This document shows positions 35,103-44,364 of a stretch of DNA of 64,000 nucleotides, in pieces (the first letter of the stretch is position 1; each line of letters starts with the position of its first letter). The notes beneath the pieces were generated by a model. It did not search any database. It had not been told where the DNA came from and saw only the letters and a program-made list of their open reading frames with translations. The stretch is from an uncultured Chryseobacterium sp. (GTDB lineage Bacteria; Bacteroidota; Bacteroidia; Flavobacteriales; Weeksellaceae), in the NCBI GenBank assembly GCA_913778275.1, contig CAJYWN010000002.1:139657-203656 (forward strand), given 5' to 3'. Both the position numbers and the translations under genes were made by a program.

Positions 35103-37187
35103 TCATTGGTTAAGCCGGTTTTTTTTCAGCCAGTATGAGGTAGACTGATACGCCGAGATGGTCTGATCAATAAGTTTTTTGTTCTGCTGATTTCCTTTCA
35201 CATATTTTTCGTCATAATACAGATTGAATTCCGGAGAAAGATTGTTTTTTTGCTGTGCTAAAGCATATTGTTTAATTTTCTTTACGGGTGAAATTATGGT
35301 CAGGTAATTATCTTTTATCAAGCCTAAATCTTCATACGTTGCGACATACGCTTTAGGCTGAAACTCTTTTGAAAATACATCCTGTCCTAAAAACGTAGTC
35401 TGATAATTAAAGTTGAGAAGACCTAAAAGGGTAGGCATCACATCAATCTGCGACATGGTTTGTGTAAATTTTTGCGGCTGAATAAATCCTTCCGAAAAGA
35501 TCATTGCAGGAATTTTGTATTTATCCATCGGAAGCTCAGTATCTCCTGCGCTCGAAGCACAATGGTCGGCAATAATCACAAAAACCGTATTGGAATACCA
35601 ATCCTGCTTTTTAGCCATTTCGAAGAATTTTCTTAAAGAATAATCGGTATATTTTACTCCGCCTTCTCTTGATTTTGCATCCCCCGGAATATCAATTTTT
35701 CCGTTGGGATAAGTAAACGGGCGGTGGTTGGAAACCGTCATCCAGTGATTAAAAAATGGCTTTCCGGCTTTAGCTTCAGCATTCATGGTCTGTATTGCTT
35801 TTTTAGCCATGTCTTCGTCTGCAACACCCCAGACATTGGCGAAGGAGATTTCTTCCGGTTTGAAATTATTTCGGTCAACAATTTCGTAGCCGTTGCCTTC
35901 GTAAAAATCTTTCATATTATCGAAATAACTGTAACCGCCATACAGGAATTTCACATCATACCCTTTTGATTTGAAAACACTTCCTGTTGTAAATTTATTT
36001 TTGTTGTTTTCTCTTTTGATAATGCTTTCTCCGGCGGTTGGCGGGATGCAAAGTGTAAGTGCCTCCAGACCGCGAACGGTTCTGTTTCCGGTAGCGTAAA
36101 GATTGGTGAACATCAGGGAACGGTCTGCAAGACTGTCCAGAAAAGGAGTGATTTTCTGCGTGTTGCCGTAATGTGCCATAAAATCGGCAGATAAACTTTC
36201 AATAGAAATTAAAACAACGTTTTTCTTCAATTCAGGCTTTTCCGGCTGAATAGTTCTTTTTAAGACAGGCTGCGCATATTGGCTTAAGAAAATGTTTTCT
36301 GCAACCTGTTGGTTAATCTGAGGATAAAACTGAAAATAATCCAGCTCATTATGGGTAAATGCCCAATAGAACTTCGGCAGGCCATTGGCCTGGATTTCAT
36401 CTTCAAAGACATTATCAGATTTTAATTTGGTCGTAAAACTTAATCCTAAAATGCTTAGAGCAACCAGAATGCAGAATGAACCTAATAAGATGATTTTCTG
36501 CTTAAGATTCGGAAGATCCAGAAGTTCTGTTTTGGTTTTTTTATAAATAAGAACGGAAAATACTGCGGCGACGGCGAATATTGCTACAAACAACGGCACA
36601 ACAGGATAACTTTCCATTATATTGCCAATTACTTCATTGGTATAAATCAGATAATCTACTGCTATGAAATTATACCGCAATCCAAACTCATTGTAAAAGA
36701 AATATTCGCTTACGGCATTAAAAATAATGAGCAGCACATACAGGAAAACAGTAATAAAATACATTGCATTTCTGATTTTTACACGTTTCTCCGGGAGGAA
36801 AAGCATGAGGCTGAATATGATGATTTTCAGGCCTGTAAATGCCAGAGCTATCTCAGCGACTGATCCGCCGTATTGTTTGAAAATATTATTCGGAATAAGA
36901 AGAATGTATAAAAAGAAAGCGCATAATAATCCCAAAATGATATATCCGTAAGGTTTCTGGTATTTCGAATTCGATAAAAACAGAAAATAGAGAGCAAGAA
37001 ATGGACACGTTAAGATGAATACAAAAACATCATTCACAATTCCGATCATCAGTACTTTTAATACTTCTATAAGACCAAAGTCTGCTGTTGTGATTGGATG
37101 TAAGAGAAATATAATCCTCACTATAAGTGAAACCACAAGATAGAAAGTGCCTAAATAAAAGTAAGGTCTAATTTTTTTGAGCAACAT
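35103..37187 (-). CDS. LTA-synthase-like sulfatase-family phosphotransferase
   Basis: 694 residues. Five or more N-terminal membrane spans (to about residue 280), then an alkaline-phosphatase/sulfatase domain outside the membrane. It contains KKNVVLISIESLSADFM, the nucleophile Thr region LYATGNRTVRGLE, SNHRPFTYP and the metal-binding FVIIADHCA. Families with this layout transfer glycerol phosphate or phosphoethanolamine onto lipids or glycans. A Gram-negative host has no LTA, so the acceptor is probably a membrane lipid or polysaccharide. Monocistronic. Confidence 0.85.
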   Translation of the reverse strand: MLLKKIRPYFYLGTFYLVVSLIVRIIFLLHPITTADFGLIEVLKVLMIGIVNDVFVFILTCPFLALYFLFLSNSKYQKPYGYIILGLLCAFFLYILLIPNNIFKQYGGSVAEIALAFTGLKIIIFSLMLFLPEKRVKIRNAMYFITVFLYVLLIIFNAVSEYFFYNEFGLRYNFIAVDYLIYTNEVIGNIMESYPVVPLFVAIFAVAAVFSVLIYKKTKTELLDLPNLKQKIILLGSFCILVALSILGLSFTTKLKSDNVFEDEIQANGLPKFYWAFTHNELDYFQFYPQINQQVAENIFLSQYAQPVLKRTIQPEKPELKKNVVLISIESLSADFMAHYGNTQKITPFLDSLADRSLMFTNLYATGNRTVRGLEALTLCIPPTAGESIIKRENNKNKFTTGSVFKSKGYDVKFLYGGYSYFDNMKDFYEGNGYEIVDRNNFKPEEISFANVWGVADEDMAKKAIQTMNAEAKAGKPFFNHWMTVSNHRPFTYPNGKIDIPGDAKSREGGVKYTDYSLRKFFEMAKKQDWYSNTVFVIIADHCASSAGDTELPMDKYKIPAMIFSEGFIQPQKFTQTMSQIDVMPTLLGLLNFNYQTTFLGQDVFSKEFQPKAYVATYEDLGLIKDNYLTIISPVKKIKQYALAQQKNNLSPEFNLYYDEKYVKGNQQNKKLIDQTISAYQSTSYWLKKNRLNQ

Positions 37188-37213
37188 CTGTATTAAATAT
37201 ATGTTAATTCCTG

Positions 37214-37244
37214 CAAATTTAGTAATTGGATCTATTTTTTCAAT
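37214..37244 (-). promoter_or_regulatory. promoter of the LTA-synthase-like gene
   Basis: -7 TAAATTTG (37214-37221 on +) and an ATTG at the -33 position (37241-37244), 19-nt spacer; 3 of 4 bases of the TTTG element match. Confidence 0.6.
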
Positions 37245-37353
37245 ATAAAATCTTAAAATTTGATATTAATTAGAAACTTTATAAATATTTAAAATAATAT
37301 TAAAAAATTCATAGAAATTAAAAATCCTATTTGAGCGAGATTTATAGAATTAA

Positions 37354-37383
37354 TGAAAAAAGGGCTATTTAAAGTAGCCCTTG
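37354..37383 (-). terminator. intrinsic terminator of ribH
   Basis: AAGGGCTA (37360-37367) and TAGCCCTT (37375-37382), 7-nt loop, then TTTTTC on the minus strand. Confidence 0.8.
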
Positions 37384-37410
37384 ATATATCTAAAAAAATG
37401 TTAAACTCAA

Positions 37411-37929
37411 TTAAGAATGGCCAAAGCCAATATTGCCCTTTTTGCCGGATAGATTTTTTCTGAAATCGATCATCCTTAATGCTGTTACTGCTGCTTCAAC
37501 CCCTTTATTACCCAGATTTCCACCGCTTCTTGCAACAGACTGTTCTTTAGTGTCATCAGTAAGAACACAGAAAACCGTAGGGGTATCGGTAAGAATATTA
37601 CAGTCTTTGATTCCCTGTGCCACTGCAGAGCATACATAATCAAAGTGAGGCGTTTCACCACGGATTACACAGCCTATTGCAATCACTGCATCGTACTTCC
37701 GTTCTTTGCAAAGCTGCATGCTTGCATAATTAAGTTCAAAAGCACCCGGAACCGGAAAAAGTTTGATATTTTCAGATTTTACCCCTTCTTTTTGAAGGAT
37801 TTCCAATGCTGCATCACGAAGATTGTAGGTTACAAAATCATTCCACTCAGAAAAAACAATGCCGATTGAAAATTCATCGGCATTGGTTATATGAAGTGGC
37901 TTATAATCAGAAAGATTAACTGTTGCCAT
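37411..37929 (-). CDS. ribH: 6,7-dimethyl-8-ribityllumazine synthase
   Basis: 172 residues. Joins 5-amino-6-ribitylaminouracil with dihydroxybutanone phosphate in riboflavin synthesis; forms an icosahedral or pentameric shell in the cytoplasm. Seen: IGIVFSEWNDFVT, PVPGAFELNYA, AIGCVIRGETPHFDYVC with the catalytic His, and VFCVLTDDTKEQSVARSGG. The start is 3 nt after the stop of the TPR gene, so the two are co-transcribed. Confidence 0.95.
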   Translation of the reverse strand: MATVNLSDYKPLHITNADEFSIGIVFSEWNDFVTYNLRDAALEILQKEGVKSENIKLFPVPGAFELNYASMQLCKERKYDAVIAIGCVIRGETPHFDYVCSAVAQGIKDCNILTDTPTVFCVLTDDTKEQSVARSGGNLGNKGVEAAVTALRMIDFRKNLSGKKGNIGFGHS

Positions 37930-37932
37930 TGT

Positions 37933-38640
37933 TTAGTAATATTTAGTCATTTCAATATAAGAGTCAGACATTCCGTTGTCGTAGTCCTGATATTTTTCGT
38001 CAATTGTTGCAAAATATTTTTTAGCATCTGCTTTTTTATTGAGGCCTAACGCCAGAATACCTGCTTTTCTTGTAAAGTAATAGATGGTGTACGGATCGTC
38101 TGAAGCAGTAGCTGCTTTATCCAATAATTGTAATGCATCTTCATTTTTATTAAGGCCGGACTGTGCATCTGCCATTGCTCCGTATTTCATTGCCATCAAC
38201 GTTTTGCTGTCTGATGAAAATTTGTCTAAAAGATCATATGCTTCCTGGAACTTTCCTTCTTTGAACTTCAGAAGTCCTGCATTATACGCAGAAAGTTTAC
38301 CGATGTCGGTTGCAGAGTATTCATTATAGGTTCCTAAGAAACCAGGATTTGCAGCAGATTTACCGCCAAGTGCTTCCTTATCTTTTCCTTCAGTAAGATT
38401 TTTCTGAGCAGCAAGGAAACTTTTTACAGCTTCAGCATTTTTAGGAGCCACCACAAATTGTTTGTAAGCGAAGAATCCCAGAACACCTAAAACCAGTACC
38501 CCAAAAACAATACCCAAAGGTTTTGAATATCTTTCGATAAATCTTTCGGTGTTTAAAGCTTCTCTGTCCAGATCTTTAAAAAACTCCACTGTTTCTTTAC
38601 CTTCTTGCTCGTTTTGAGCATTCTTTGTAATTTTTGCCAT
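37933..38640 (-). CDS. membrane-anchored TPR protein (YfgM-like layout)
   Basis: 235 residues. Cytoplasmic N-terminus (ETVEFFKDLDREALNTERF), one span (about 43-62, GIVFGVLVLGVLGFFAYKQF), then periplasmic tetratricopeptide repeats (FKEGKFQEAYDLLDKF, MADAQSGLNKNEDALQLLDKA, ARKAGILALGLNKKADAKKYF-like). The layout resembles YfgM, which works with the secretion chaperone system in E. coli; that role is not demonstrated here. First gene of the unit with ribH, with a strong promoter upstream. Confidence 0.82.
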   Translation of the reverse strand: MAKITKNAQNEQEGKETVEFFKDLDREALNTERFIERYSKPLGIVFGVLVLGVLGFFAYKQFVVAPKNAEAVKSFLAAQKNLTEGKDKEALGGKSAANPGFLGTYNEYSATDIGKLSAYNAGLLKFKEGKFQEAYDLLDKFSSDSKTLMAMKYGAMADAQSGLNKNEDALQLLDKAATASDDPYTIYYFTRKAGILALGLNKKADAKKYFATIDEKYQDYDNGMSDSYIEMTKYY

Positions 38641-38661
38641 AAATTGTTAAAAATTGAAATG

Positions 38662-38692
38662 CAAATTTAATTGTTTCTGAATGATTTACAAA
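38662..38692 (-). promoter_or_regulatory. promoter of the TPR-ribH unit
   Basis: On the minus strand TTTG (38689-38692), exactly 19 nt, then TAAATTTG (38662-38669): both consensus elements with canonical spacing. The ATG lies 22 nt further on. Confidence 0.8.
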
Positions 38693-38833
38693 ATACTTTA
38701 TGCGTATTGTTGATTTTTATTTAATTAAAGAAACTGAATCGCGAATAGTTACGTTATGAATTCTTCAAAAAAATGCTTCAACAGGCTCGGCGTGACAATG
38801 TCATTTTAGTCAGTAAACCATCAATATTTAAGT

Positions 38834-39370
38834 CTAATATTCTAAAATATGATACACTTCCGCATTGAATTTCTTTAATTTTTCTTCCCCGTTCAAATCT
38901 TTTAAGCCAATCAGAAAGCTGAATTGAGATACGGCTGCACCCTGCTTTTCGACCAGTTTTGCTGCCGCTTCCGTAGTTCCTCCTGTTGCCAGAAGGTCGT
39001 CGTGGATAAGAACTCTTTGTCCCGGTTTTATCTGCCCTTCCCGTGTTTCAATGACGGCGCTTCCGTACTCAAGGTCATATTCTTCTGAAATAACAGGTGG
39101 AGGAAGTTTCCCGGATTTTCTTATTAATATAAATGGAACTTCAAGGGCTACAGCGATGGCAATCCCGAAGAGATAGCCACGGCTTTCGATCCCGCAAACC
39201 GCATCCACTTTTCCTCTGCTGAACGCTACAAGATCTGCAATAACTTCTTCGTACAATTTGGGATCTAAAAAGATAGGGGATATATCTTTAAACTGAATTC
39301 CCGGGATCGGAAAATCAGGGACATTTTCTATCGTTTCTTCCAGCTTCCTGATGAGTTCTTGTTGTGCCAT
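38834..39370 (-). CDS. apt: adenine phosphoribosyltransferase
   Basis: 178 residues. Salvages adenine with PRPP to AMP. Seen: VPDFPIPGIQFKDISPIF near the start, GIESRGYLFG, the purine loop KSGKLPP and the PRPP-binding LIHDDLLATGGTT. Full-length with normal ends. It starts 3 nt after the stop of the lipoprotein gene at 39374 and may be co-transcribed with it. Confidence 0.95.
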   Translation of the reverse strand: MAQQELIRKLEETIENVPDFPIPGIQFKDISPIFLDPKLYEEVIADLVAFSRGKVDAVCGIESRGYLFGIAIAVALEVPFILIRKSGKLPPPVISEEYDLEYGSAVIETREGQIKPGQRVLIHDDLLATGGTTEAAAKLVEKQGAAVSQFSFLIGLKDLNGEEKLKKFNAEVYHILEY

Positions 39371-39373
39371 TAC

Positions 39374-40567
39374 TTAAGGATTGATTTTATAGCTGGAAAT
39401 TTTCCATTCCCCGTTTACATTTTTTAATCCGAAAGTTGCCTTTAAAGAAGTTGTTCTTCCGTTTTTATCGGTTACGTCGTAGGTTGCATTTACACTCGCC
39501 ACGTTCGTGTTTGAAAGATTGGTAGTGATATTTTTCACACTCACGTTTTTCACGGATCCGAATCCTGAAGTAGGATTGGAAAAGGATTCATAGCTTCCCC
39601 AGTTTGGATTGCTTGAAGAGCTGTAGGCTGCTTTAAGGTTTTGAGAGCTTACATTGTTCAGGAAGCCTGAAACCACGTTCTTCGGATCTGCAGCTGGTTG
39701 TTTTGGCGTTGCAGGAGTTGGAGCTGTGGCATTTGGATCTGTGGATGGCACTGTTGCTCCCGGATTATTTGGGTCAATTACTGCAGGATCCTGATTTACA
39801 GCCGTAGAGTCTACAACCACCGGAGCAGGTACTTTCAGTAAGGAAGGATTTACATCCAACCCTATTTTTGTCATTTTGAAAGTTTTAGCCGTAGTTTTTA
39901 CGGATACGGTGATATCAATTTTATTATCAACCACTTTAGCTGCCGGAATCGAAGAGAATTTTAAATTGAATCCCCTAAAGTTATTATCCTGCATCAAATT
40001 TTTTGCTGTGGAAAGTTTTACGCCGTTACTGAAAACTTCAAGGGTAGCTTCCAACCCCGCACCCGTAAATGATACAGGCTTTCCTGTATTGTCAACCAGT
40101 CGCGGGACGATCTGTATGGCGGTGGGCGCACCTGTTCCATCGTCACCTGTCGGTATGGTATTTATACTCAATGAGTTTGCTTTCACATCATTCGGATCAC
40201 TTTCTTTTGCTTTGTCGTCACCAAAGATATTCATTTCTCCTAAAGATGGCGGAGCATTGCTTGCCCATTCGATACCGTTTTTCTGTGCTACCTGGTCTGC
40301 CATTGCCATAATTTCGGGAACTTTTTTGCCGTTAATCAGCTGTCCCAGCGCCTTTAGTTCTGCAACATCGCCATCGGCTTCCACTCCGAAGGTCTTTAAA
40401 ATATAAAGTGCTTCATTAAACTTGATCTGCTTAATGGTAGGAAGACTTGCCGTCATATCATTGATACTCGACTGTAAAGTTTTCGTGTTGGTAGCATCTA
40501 CTGAATCTTTTTTGCATGCTGTAAAAAGCAACAAACTGAAAATTAGCAGAAAAGACAACTTTTTCAT
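39374..40567 (-). CDS. secreted lipoprotein with Pro/Thr linker, unknown
   Basis: 397 residues. Lipoprotein signal MKKLSFLLIFSLLLFTACKKD (lipobox FTAC). An N-terminal helical region (40-130), a beta-rich domain (150-250) with IVPRLVDNTGKPVSFTGAGL, a Pro/Ala/Thr/Asp linker (265-295) and a C-terminal domain of about 100 residues follow. The last (VVSGFLNNVSSQNLKAAYSS ... NGEWKISSYKI) looks like a cystatin/NTF2-like small fold. No named family is recognised. Envelope-located; possible co-transcription with apt. A -7 box lies at 40585. Confidence 0.7.
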   Translation of the reverse strand: MKKLSFLLIFSLLLFTACKKDSVDATNTKTLQSSINDMTASLPTIKQIKFNEALYILKTFGVEADGDVAELKALGQLINGKKVPEIMAMADQVAQKNGIEWASNAPPSLGEMNIFGDDKAKESDPNDVKANSLSINTIPTGDDGTGAPTAIQIVPRLVDNTGKPVSFTGAGLEATLEVFSNGVKLSTAKNLMQDNNFRGFNLKFSSIPAAKVVDNKIDITVSVKTTAKTFKMTKIGLDVNPSLLKVPAPVVVDSTAVNQDPAVIDPNNPGATVPSTDPNATAPTPATPKQPAADPKNVVSGFLNNVSSQNLKAAYSSSSNPNWGSYESFSNPTSGFGSVKNVSVKNITTNLSNTNVASVNATYDVTDKNGRTTSLKATFGLKNVNGEWKISSYKINP

Positions 40568-40584
40568 TTTTTTTCCGTTTGTGA

Positions 40585-40592
40585 CAAATTTA
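40585..40592 (-). promoter_or_regulatory. -7 box of the lipoprotein-apt unit
   Basis: TAAATTTG on the minus strand, 18 nt before the ATG. No clear -33 element. Confidence 0.5.
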
Positions 40593-40618
40593 CTAAAACG
40601 TTTATTAATAGAGGATTT

Positions 40619-41632
40619 TTATTTTATATTTTGTTTTTCTTGTAATTTATCTCCGAAATACGAGCTGAAAACGGACTGCATGTTTGGGAAATCTGCATTT
40701 TCCCAGTATTTTGTAGTATAGCTGCTATTTTTTAGATTAAACTTATTTTTTTCGGTATCATTTTCATTTTTAAAGTCTAACTCGGCAGGGTAGAAGTTTC
40801 TGTAGACAATTAACTGATTGTATTCAGGTTCACTTTTATGTTTCAATTTTAGAAAAGCAATTTCATTATATTCCAATAAGTCTCTAAGTGTTTTTTGAGC
40901 ATCCTTTCCGTAAGCGGCGTTGATAATAGTTTTTAAATCAAAGAAGCGATATCCGAAAAGCGCAAATTCTTTTTCCTGTAATGCTTCACCGGTGATCTCG
41001 ATCTGGTCTTTTTGCTGCCCTTTAAGTTCTTTTATAACAGAGTTCTTTTTTTTGTATTCCAGGATATTTCCAATTTCTTTCATTTCAGGAAGCCTTAGCA
41101 TTGACTGATAGTCCCACATACCGGTTTGTTTTTTGTCAAATGAGGGATCTTCCAGCCTGTAAATACGGTATTGCTCTACATTGGTTGCTTTCAGTTTTTT
41201 TGTTTTATTATCGAAAATATAGGTAACGATTCCGTCTGCGTAGCAGTTAAGCTTATTATTGACAGTAACATAGGCATTAAAATTACCCTTAACAAAAATA
41301 TATTTTGCAGGTTTGTTATTTTTTATGACAACCGGTTCAATATTTCGGATTTTGTCATCAACCTTAATAATTTCTTTTTCAAAATCCGCATATGATAATG
41401 TGGCTACAGGAAAGTTGTCATACACCAACTGAAATTTTTCCTGATCAGGCTTTATCAGGTTTTTGTCGATCTTACCGTCAATGTCTGAATACGCAACAAT
41501 GCTTCCGTCTTTTCCGAATACAGAAACCTTAGGTAAGGGCTTGTTGGTTTTTTCCGAAATGAAAGTAACGGTTTGTGCATTAAAAAAAGTAAATGCAAAT
41601 GTCAAAAATAATAATAAGAGATTTTTTTTCAT
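40619..41632 (-). CDS. secreted protein with CarboxypepD-reg-like domain
   Basis: 337 residues from the ATG at 41632, where MKKNLLLLFLTFAFTFFNAQ is a clean signal peptide; the frame is open 30 codons further upstream without support. Residues 22-90 look like the small beta-sandwich often called carboxypeptidase regulatory-like (VTFISEKTNKPLPKVSVFG ... YSDIDGKIDKNLI). The rest is charged and unfamiliar (YRNFYPAELDFKNENDTEK). The pattern of a beta-sandwich followed by a novel domain is frequent in Bacteroidetes envelope proteins. Function unknown; monocistronic. Confidence 0.72.
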   Translation of the reverse strand: MKKNLLLLFLTFAFTFFNAQTVTFISEKTNKPLPKVSVFGKDGSIVAYSDIDGKIDKNLIKPDQEKFQLVYDNFPVATLSYADFEKEIIKVDDKIRNIEPVVIKNNKPAKYIFVKGNFNAYVTVNNKLNCYADGIVTYIFDNKTKKLKATNVEQYRIYRLEDPSFDKKQTGMWDYQSMLRLPEMKEIGNILEYKKKNSVIKELKGQQKDQIEITGEALQEKEFALFGYRFFDLKTIINAAYGKDAQKTLRDLLEYNEIAFLKLKHKSEPEYNQLIVYRNFYPAELDFKNENDTEKNKFNLKNSSYTTKYWENADFPNMQSVFSSYFGDKLQEKQNIK

Positions 41633-41730
41633 GATAAAATTTATTAATCTAAAGTGAAATCCGACTTTACTATAAGACGACAAAAATTGAAAAAGGTTGC
41701 ATAAAAGTTTAATTTTTTTCAAAATAATAC

Positions 41731-41775
41731 AAAAAAAAGACTGATCATACGACCAGTCTTTGATTTTATTTTTTT
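41731..41775 (-). terminator. terminator of the ACIII operon
   Basis: AAAGACTG (41736-41743) and CAGTCTTT (41754-41761) with a 10-nt loop, then TTTTT on the minus strand. The + side also has a T-rich run, so it may act both ways. Confidence 0.8.
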
Positions 41776-41784
41776 ATAAATTCC

Positions 41785-43116
41785 TTAGAAAGGATATTCA
41801 TAAATTTCAGATTCATGTAGGTAAGGGTTTCCTGTAGGGATCAATTTAAGTTTAGATAATGCTGAAAGCACGGTAAACATAAATAATCCGACAACAAATA
41901 AAATTGCCCCTAAGATTAATAAGAATACTTCAGGAGTTTTCCAGTATGGTCCTACCGTTCCCGGCATTACCATGTTGAAGTAATCTAAAATGTGTCCGCA
42001 GATTACAACTACTGCCATTGTGGTTACTACTTTGTAGTTTCTCTTGATGCTGCTGCTCACTAATACCAATAGCGGTAATAAGAAGTTTACAATCAGCATT
42101 GGTAAGAACGTAGGAGAGTAGTGCTGGAATCTTCCGAAGAAATAGTTAACCTCTTCCGGAATGTTTGCATACCAGTATAACATAAACTGTGCAAACCATG
42201 TATATGTCCAAAGCATACTTGTAGCGAAAAGGAATACTCCTAAATCGTGCAAGTGATTATCGTTGAACTGTGGAAGGAATCCGTTTTTCTTTAAATAAAC
42301 ACTTAAAAGAATGATAACCGCGATACCACTGGAAAGACAGCTCACCATAGAATACCAGATATACATGGTAGAGTACCAGTGGGGGTCAATAGACATCAAC
42401 CAGTCCCAAGCCCAGGCTGCAGAAGCAAATCCGAAGAATGCAATATATCCTACTGCCCATCTGTAAAGCATCTGATAATCTACTCTTGATTTTGTTTCGT
42501 CTACTTTTTTAGACTGAGCTTTTAGTTTCCATGCAAAGAAAGAAGCACCTAATACATAGATAAATGTTCTCACGGCATAGAAAGGAATATTTAAGAAAAT
42601 TCTTTTTTCAAATAAGATCACATCGAAATGAGCAGAATTCGGGTCTGTCAATTCAGGGTCCATCCAATGGAACAGGTGCCCTTGGTGTGTGATGTTTAGA
42701 AGCATTAGGATGATCAGAATAGCTCCACCGTAAGGAATGTAAGAAGCAATAGCTTCCATTACTCTTGTAATGATGATTGGCCATCCTGCGTGTGCAGCGT
42801 GCTGAATAGAATAGAAGAATAATACGCAGCAGCTCACTCCGAAGAAAAATACAGCTACAAAATGTATTGCCGCTAAAGGCTGGTTGTGTACCTGAAGAGT
42901 AGCATGCTCCAAATGGGCAGCATGATCCTGAGGACCTACCATTTCACTAGAATGCGTAGGAGCAGTATGACCAGAAGCGTTAACAGCTTCCATCATGTGT
43001 TCTATTTTCTCGGCAGAGATTCCTTTATTTAAAAAGAAACCAATACCAAAAAGAACTAAACCTACAACAAGAAGGATTATAGAAGTTGATTTTAATTTTG
43101 GTGAAAAACTATACAT
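41785..43116 (-). CDS. actF: alternative complex III subunit ActF
   Basis: 443 residues, ten or so membrane spans of the NrfD/PsrC-like group, the shorter of the two quinol-binding integral subunits of ACIII. It carries an unusual His-rich loop near residue 40-75 (GHTAPTHSSEMVGPQDHAAH) and clear segments such as SIDPHWYSTMYIWYSM and FQHYSPTFLPMLIVNF. ACIII is the quinol:cytochrome c oxidoreductase used in place of bc1 in this group. Last gene of actA-F, followed by a terminator. No cytochrome oxidase gene directly downstream. Confidence 0.9.
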   Translation of the reverse strand: MYSFSPKLKSTSIILLVVGLVLFGIGFFLNKGISAEKIEHMMEAVNASGHTAPTHSSEMVGPQDHAAHLEHATLQVHNQPLAAIHFVAVFFFGVSCCVLFFYSIQHAAHAGWPIIITRVMEAIASYIPYGGAILIILMLLNITHQGHLFHWMDPELTDPNSAHFDVILFEKRIFLNIPFYAVRTFIYVLGASFFAWKLKAQSKKVDETKSRVDYQMLYRWAVGYIAFFGFASAAWAWDWLMSIDPHWYSTMYIWYSMVSCLSSGIAVIILLSVYLKKNGFLPQFNDNHLHDLGVFLFATSMLWTYTWFAQFMLYWYANIPEEVNYFFGRFQHYSPTFLPMLIVNFLLPLLVLVSSSIKRNYKVVTTMAVVVICGHILDYFNMVMPGTVGPYWKTPEVFLLILGAILFVVGLFMFTVLSALSKLKLIPTGNPYLHESEIYEYPF

Positions 43117-43124
43117 TTCTTTTC

Positions 43125-43850
43125 TTATTTTTTAGTTTCGGTAGTCTTTGTTTCAGTTGTTGCCGGTGCTGCTGCGGTAGTAGCCGTAGCTGCTGCCGGT
43201 GTTGCAGCGGCAGGTGCTGCAGCTCCTTTTTTGAAGGCATTCATCACATACATGGCTACTCTCCATCTGTCTCCAGCGTTCAGTTGCCCTGCATAAGATC
43301 CCATTGCATTTCTACCGTTTGTTATTACATAATGAACAGATCCTACAGTAATTTCTCTGTCGGCATAGTTCGGTACACCGGAGAACGCTCCAGACTGTAC
43401 GATAGGTCCCTGTCCGTCTCCACCTACACCATGACAAGCTGCACAGGTTTTTTCAAAAAGCTGTTTTCCTCTTTCAAGATCCTTTACTGCATTAGCAGGA
43501 TTTAAAGGAGAAGTAGTCATTGTTTTTGAAGCATCATATCCTGCGTTATATTCGTCTACATTACTTGGGAGCAATCCTTCTTCAAAAATACCATCTTTGT
43601 TCTGAGCAACAGATCCCGCTACAGGAGCAAGGCCTGTGGCCCCATTATTTTTTACGAAAGCAGGGATTTCATTTTCATGATCTGAATAAGCATCCTGAGC
43701 TTTCATCAATGGATCGTAAGCTACCGGAAAATACATATCCGGGAAGTAAACCAGCGGTGTATTTTCTTTCGGTCCGCAAGAGTTAAGTAAAACTGTTGTT
43801 AAACCTAAAACTGCTGTAATTTTTAATACATTCTTTTTCATTTTAAGCAT
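43125..43850 (-). CDS. actE: alternative complex III subunit ActE (monohaem cytochrome c)
   Basis: 241 residues from 43850; an ATG at 43841 is an alternative. Lipoprotein signal (TTVLLNSC). One haem motif CAACH in FEKTCAACHGVGGDGQGP and the axial Met region in NGRNAMGSYAGQL. The C-terminal 30 residues are Ala/Thr/Lys low complexity (PAAATPAAATATTAAAPATT). It accepts electrons from the pentahaem subunit. The start codon overlaps the actD stop region. Confidence 0.9.
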   Translation of the reverse strand: MLKMKKNVLKITAVLGLTTVLLNSCGPKENTPLVYFPDMYFPVAYDPLMKAQDAYSDHENEIPAFVKNNGATGLAPVAGSVAQNKDGIFEEGLLPSNVDEYNAGYDASKTMTTSPLNPANAVKDLERGKQLFEKTCAACHGVGGDGQGPIVQSGAFSGVPNYADREITVGSVHYVITNGRNAMGSYAGQLNAGDRWRVAMYVMNAFKKGAAAPAAATPAAATATTAAAPATTETKTTETKK

Positions 43851-44364
43851 CTTTAACAGTTATTTCTTCAACTCCGGTTTCAATAAGCAACTGCTTTACA
43901 GATTCTACATCATCAGTTACAAATTCCATCATAAATTTATCGTCCGTTGTTCTTGGGTCTGGGTTTTGTGCAGGAGCTCCAGGATACATTTTGTTTCTTA
44001 CAAGGAATGTTAATGACATCATGTGCGCGGCACAGAATACCATAAGTTCGAACATCGGTACAACGAATGCGGGCATGTTATGTCCCCAGTCAAACGCCGG
44101 TTTACCACCGATGTTTTGAGGCCAGTCGTGATTCATGGTATACCAAGTAAGGGTTGCACCGATCGTAACTCCGTAAAGAGCGTAAAGAAAGGCTGCATCA
44201 GAAATTCTAGTTTTCTTTAACCCTAAAGCTTTGTCTAGTCCGTGAACCGGAAACGGAGTATAAACTTCGTTGATTGCGATTCCTTTATCGTTGAATGCTT
44301 TAACGCCGTTCATTAAATCGTCGTCGTCAGCATAAAGTCCGTATACAATTTTAGTGGTGCTCAT
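43843..44364 (-). CDS. actD: alternative complex III subunit ActD (DUF3341)
   Basis: 173 residues from MSTTKIVYGLYADDDD; a longer frame from 44391 is less likely. DUF3341 membrane subunit of ACIII: two spans (YALYGVTIGATLTWY and FVVPMFELMVFCAAHMMS) with the characteristic KALGLKKTRISDAAF lead-in and NIGGKPAFDWGHNMPAF. It overlaps the end of actC by 14 nt, showing tight coupling. Confidence 0.92.
   Translation of the reverse strand: MSTTKIVYGLYADDDDLMNGVKAFNDKGIAINEVYTPFPVHGLDKALGLKKTRISDAAFLYALYGVTIGATLTWYTMNHDWPQNIGGKPAFDWGHNMPAFVVPMFELMVFCAAHMMSLTFLVRNKMYPGAPAQNPDPRTTDDKFMMEFVTDDVESVKQLLIETGVEEITVKDA

Noticed and set aside
39876..40406. 176-codon + strand frame opposite the 397-residue lipoprotein
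   Set aside because: Shadow frame; the minus-strand gene has a signal peptide and promoter box.
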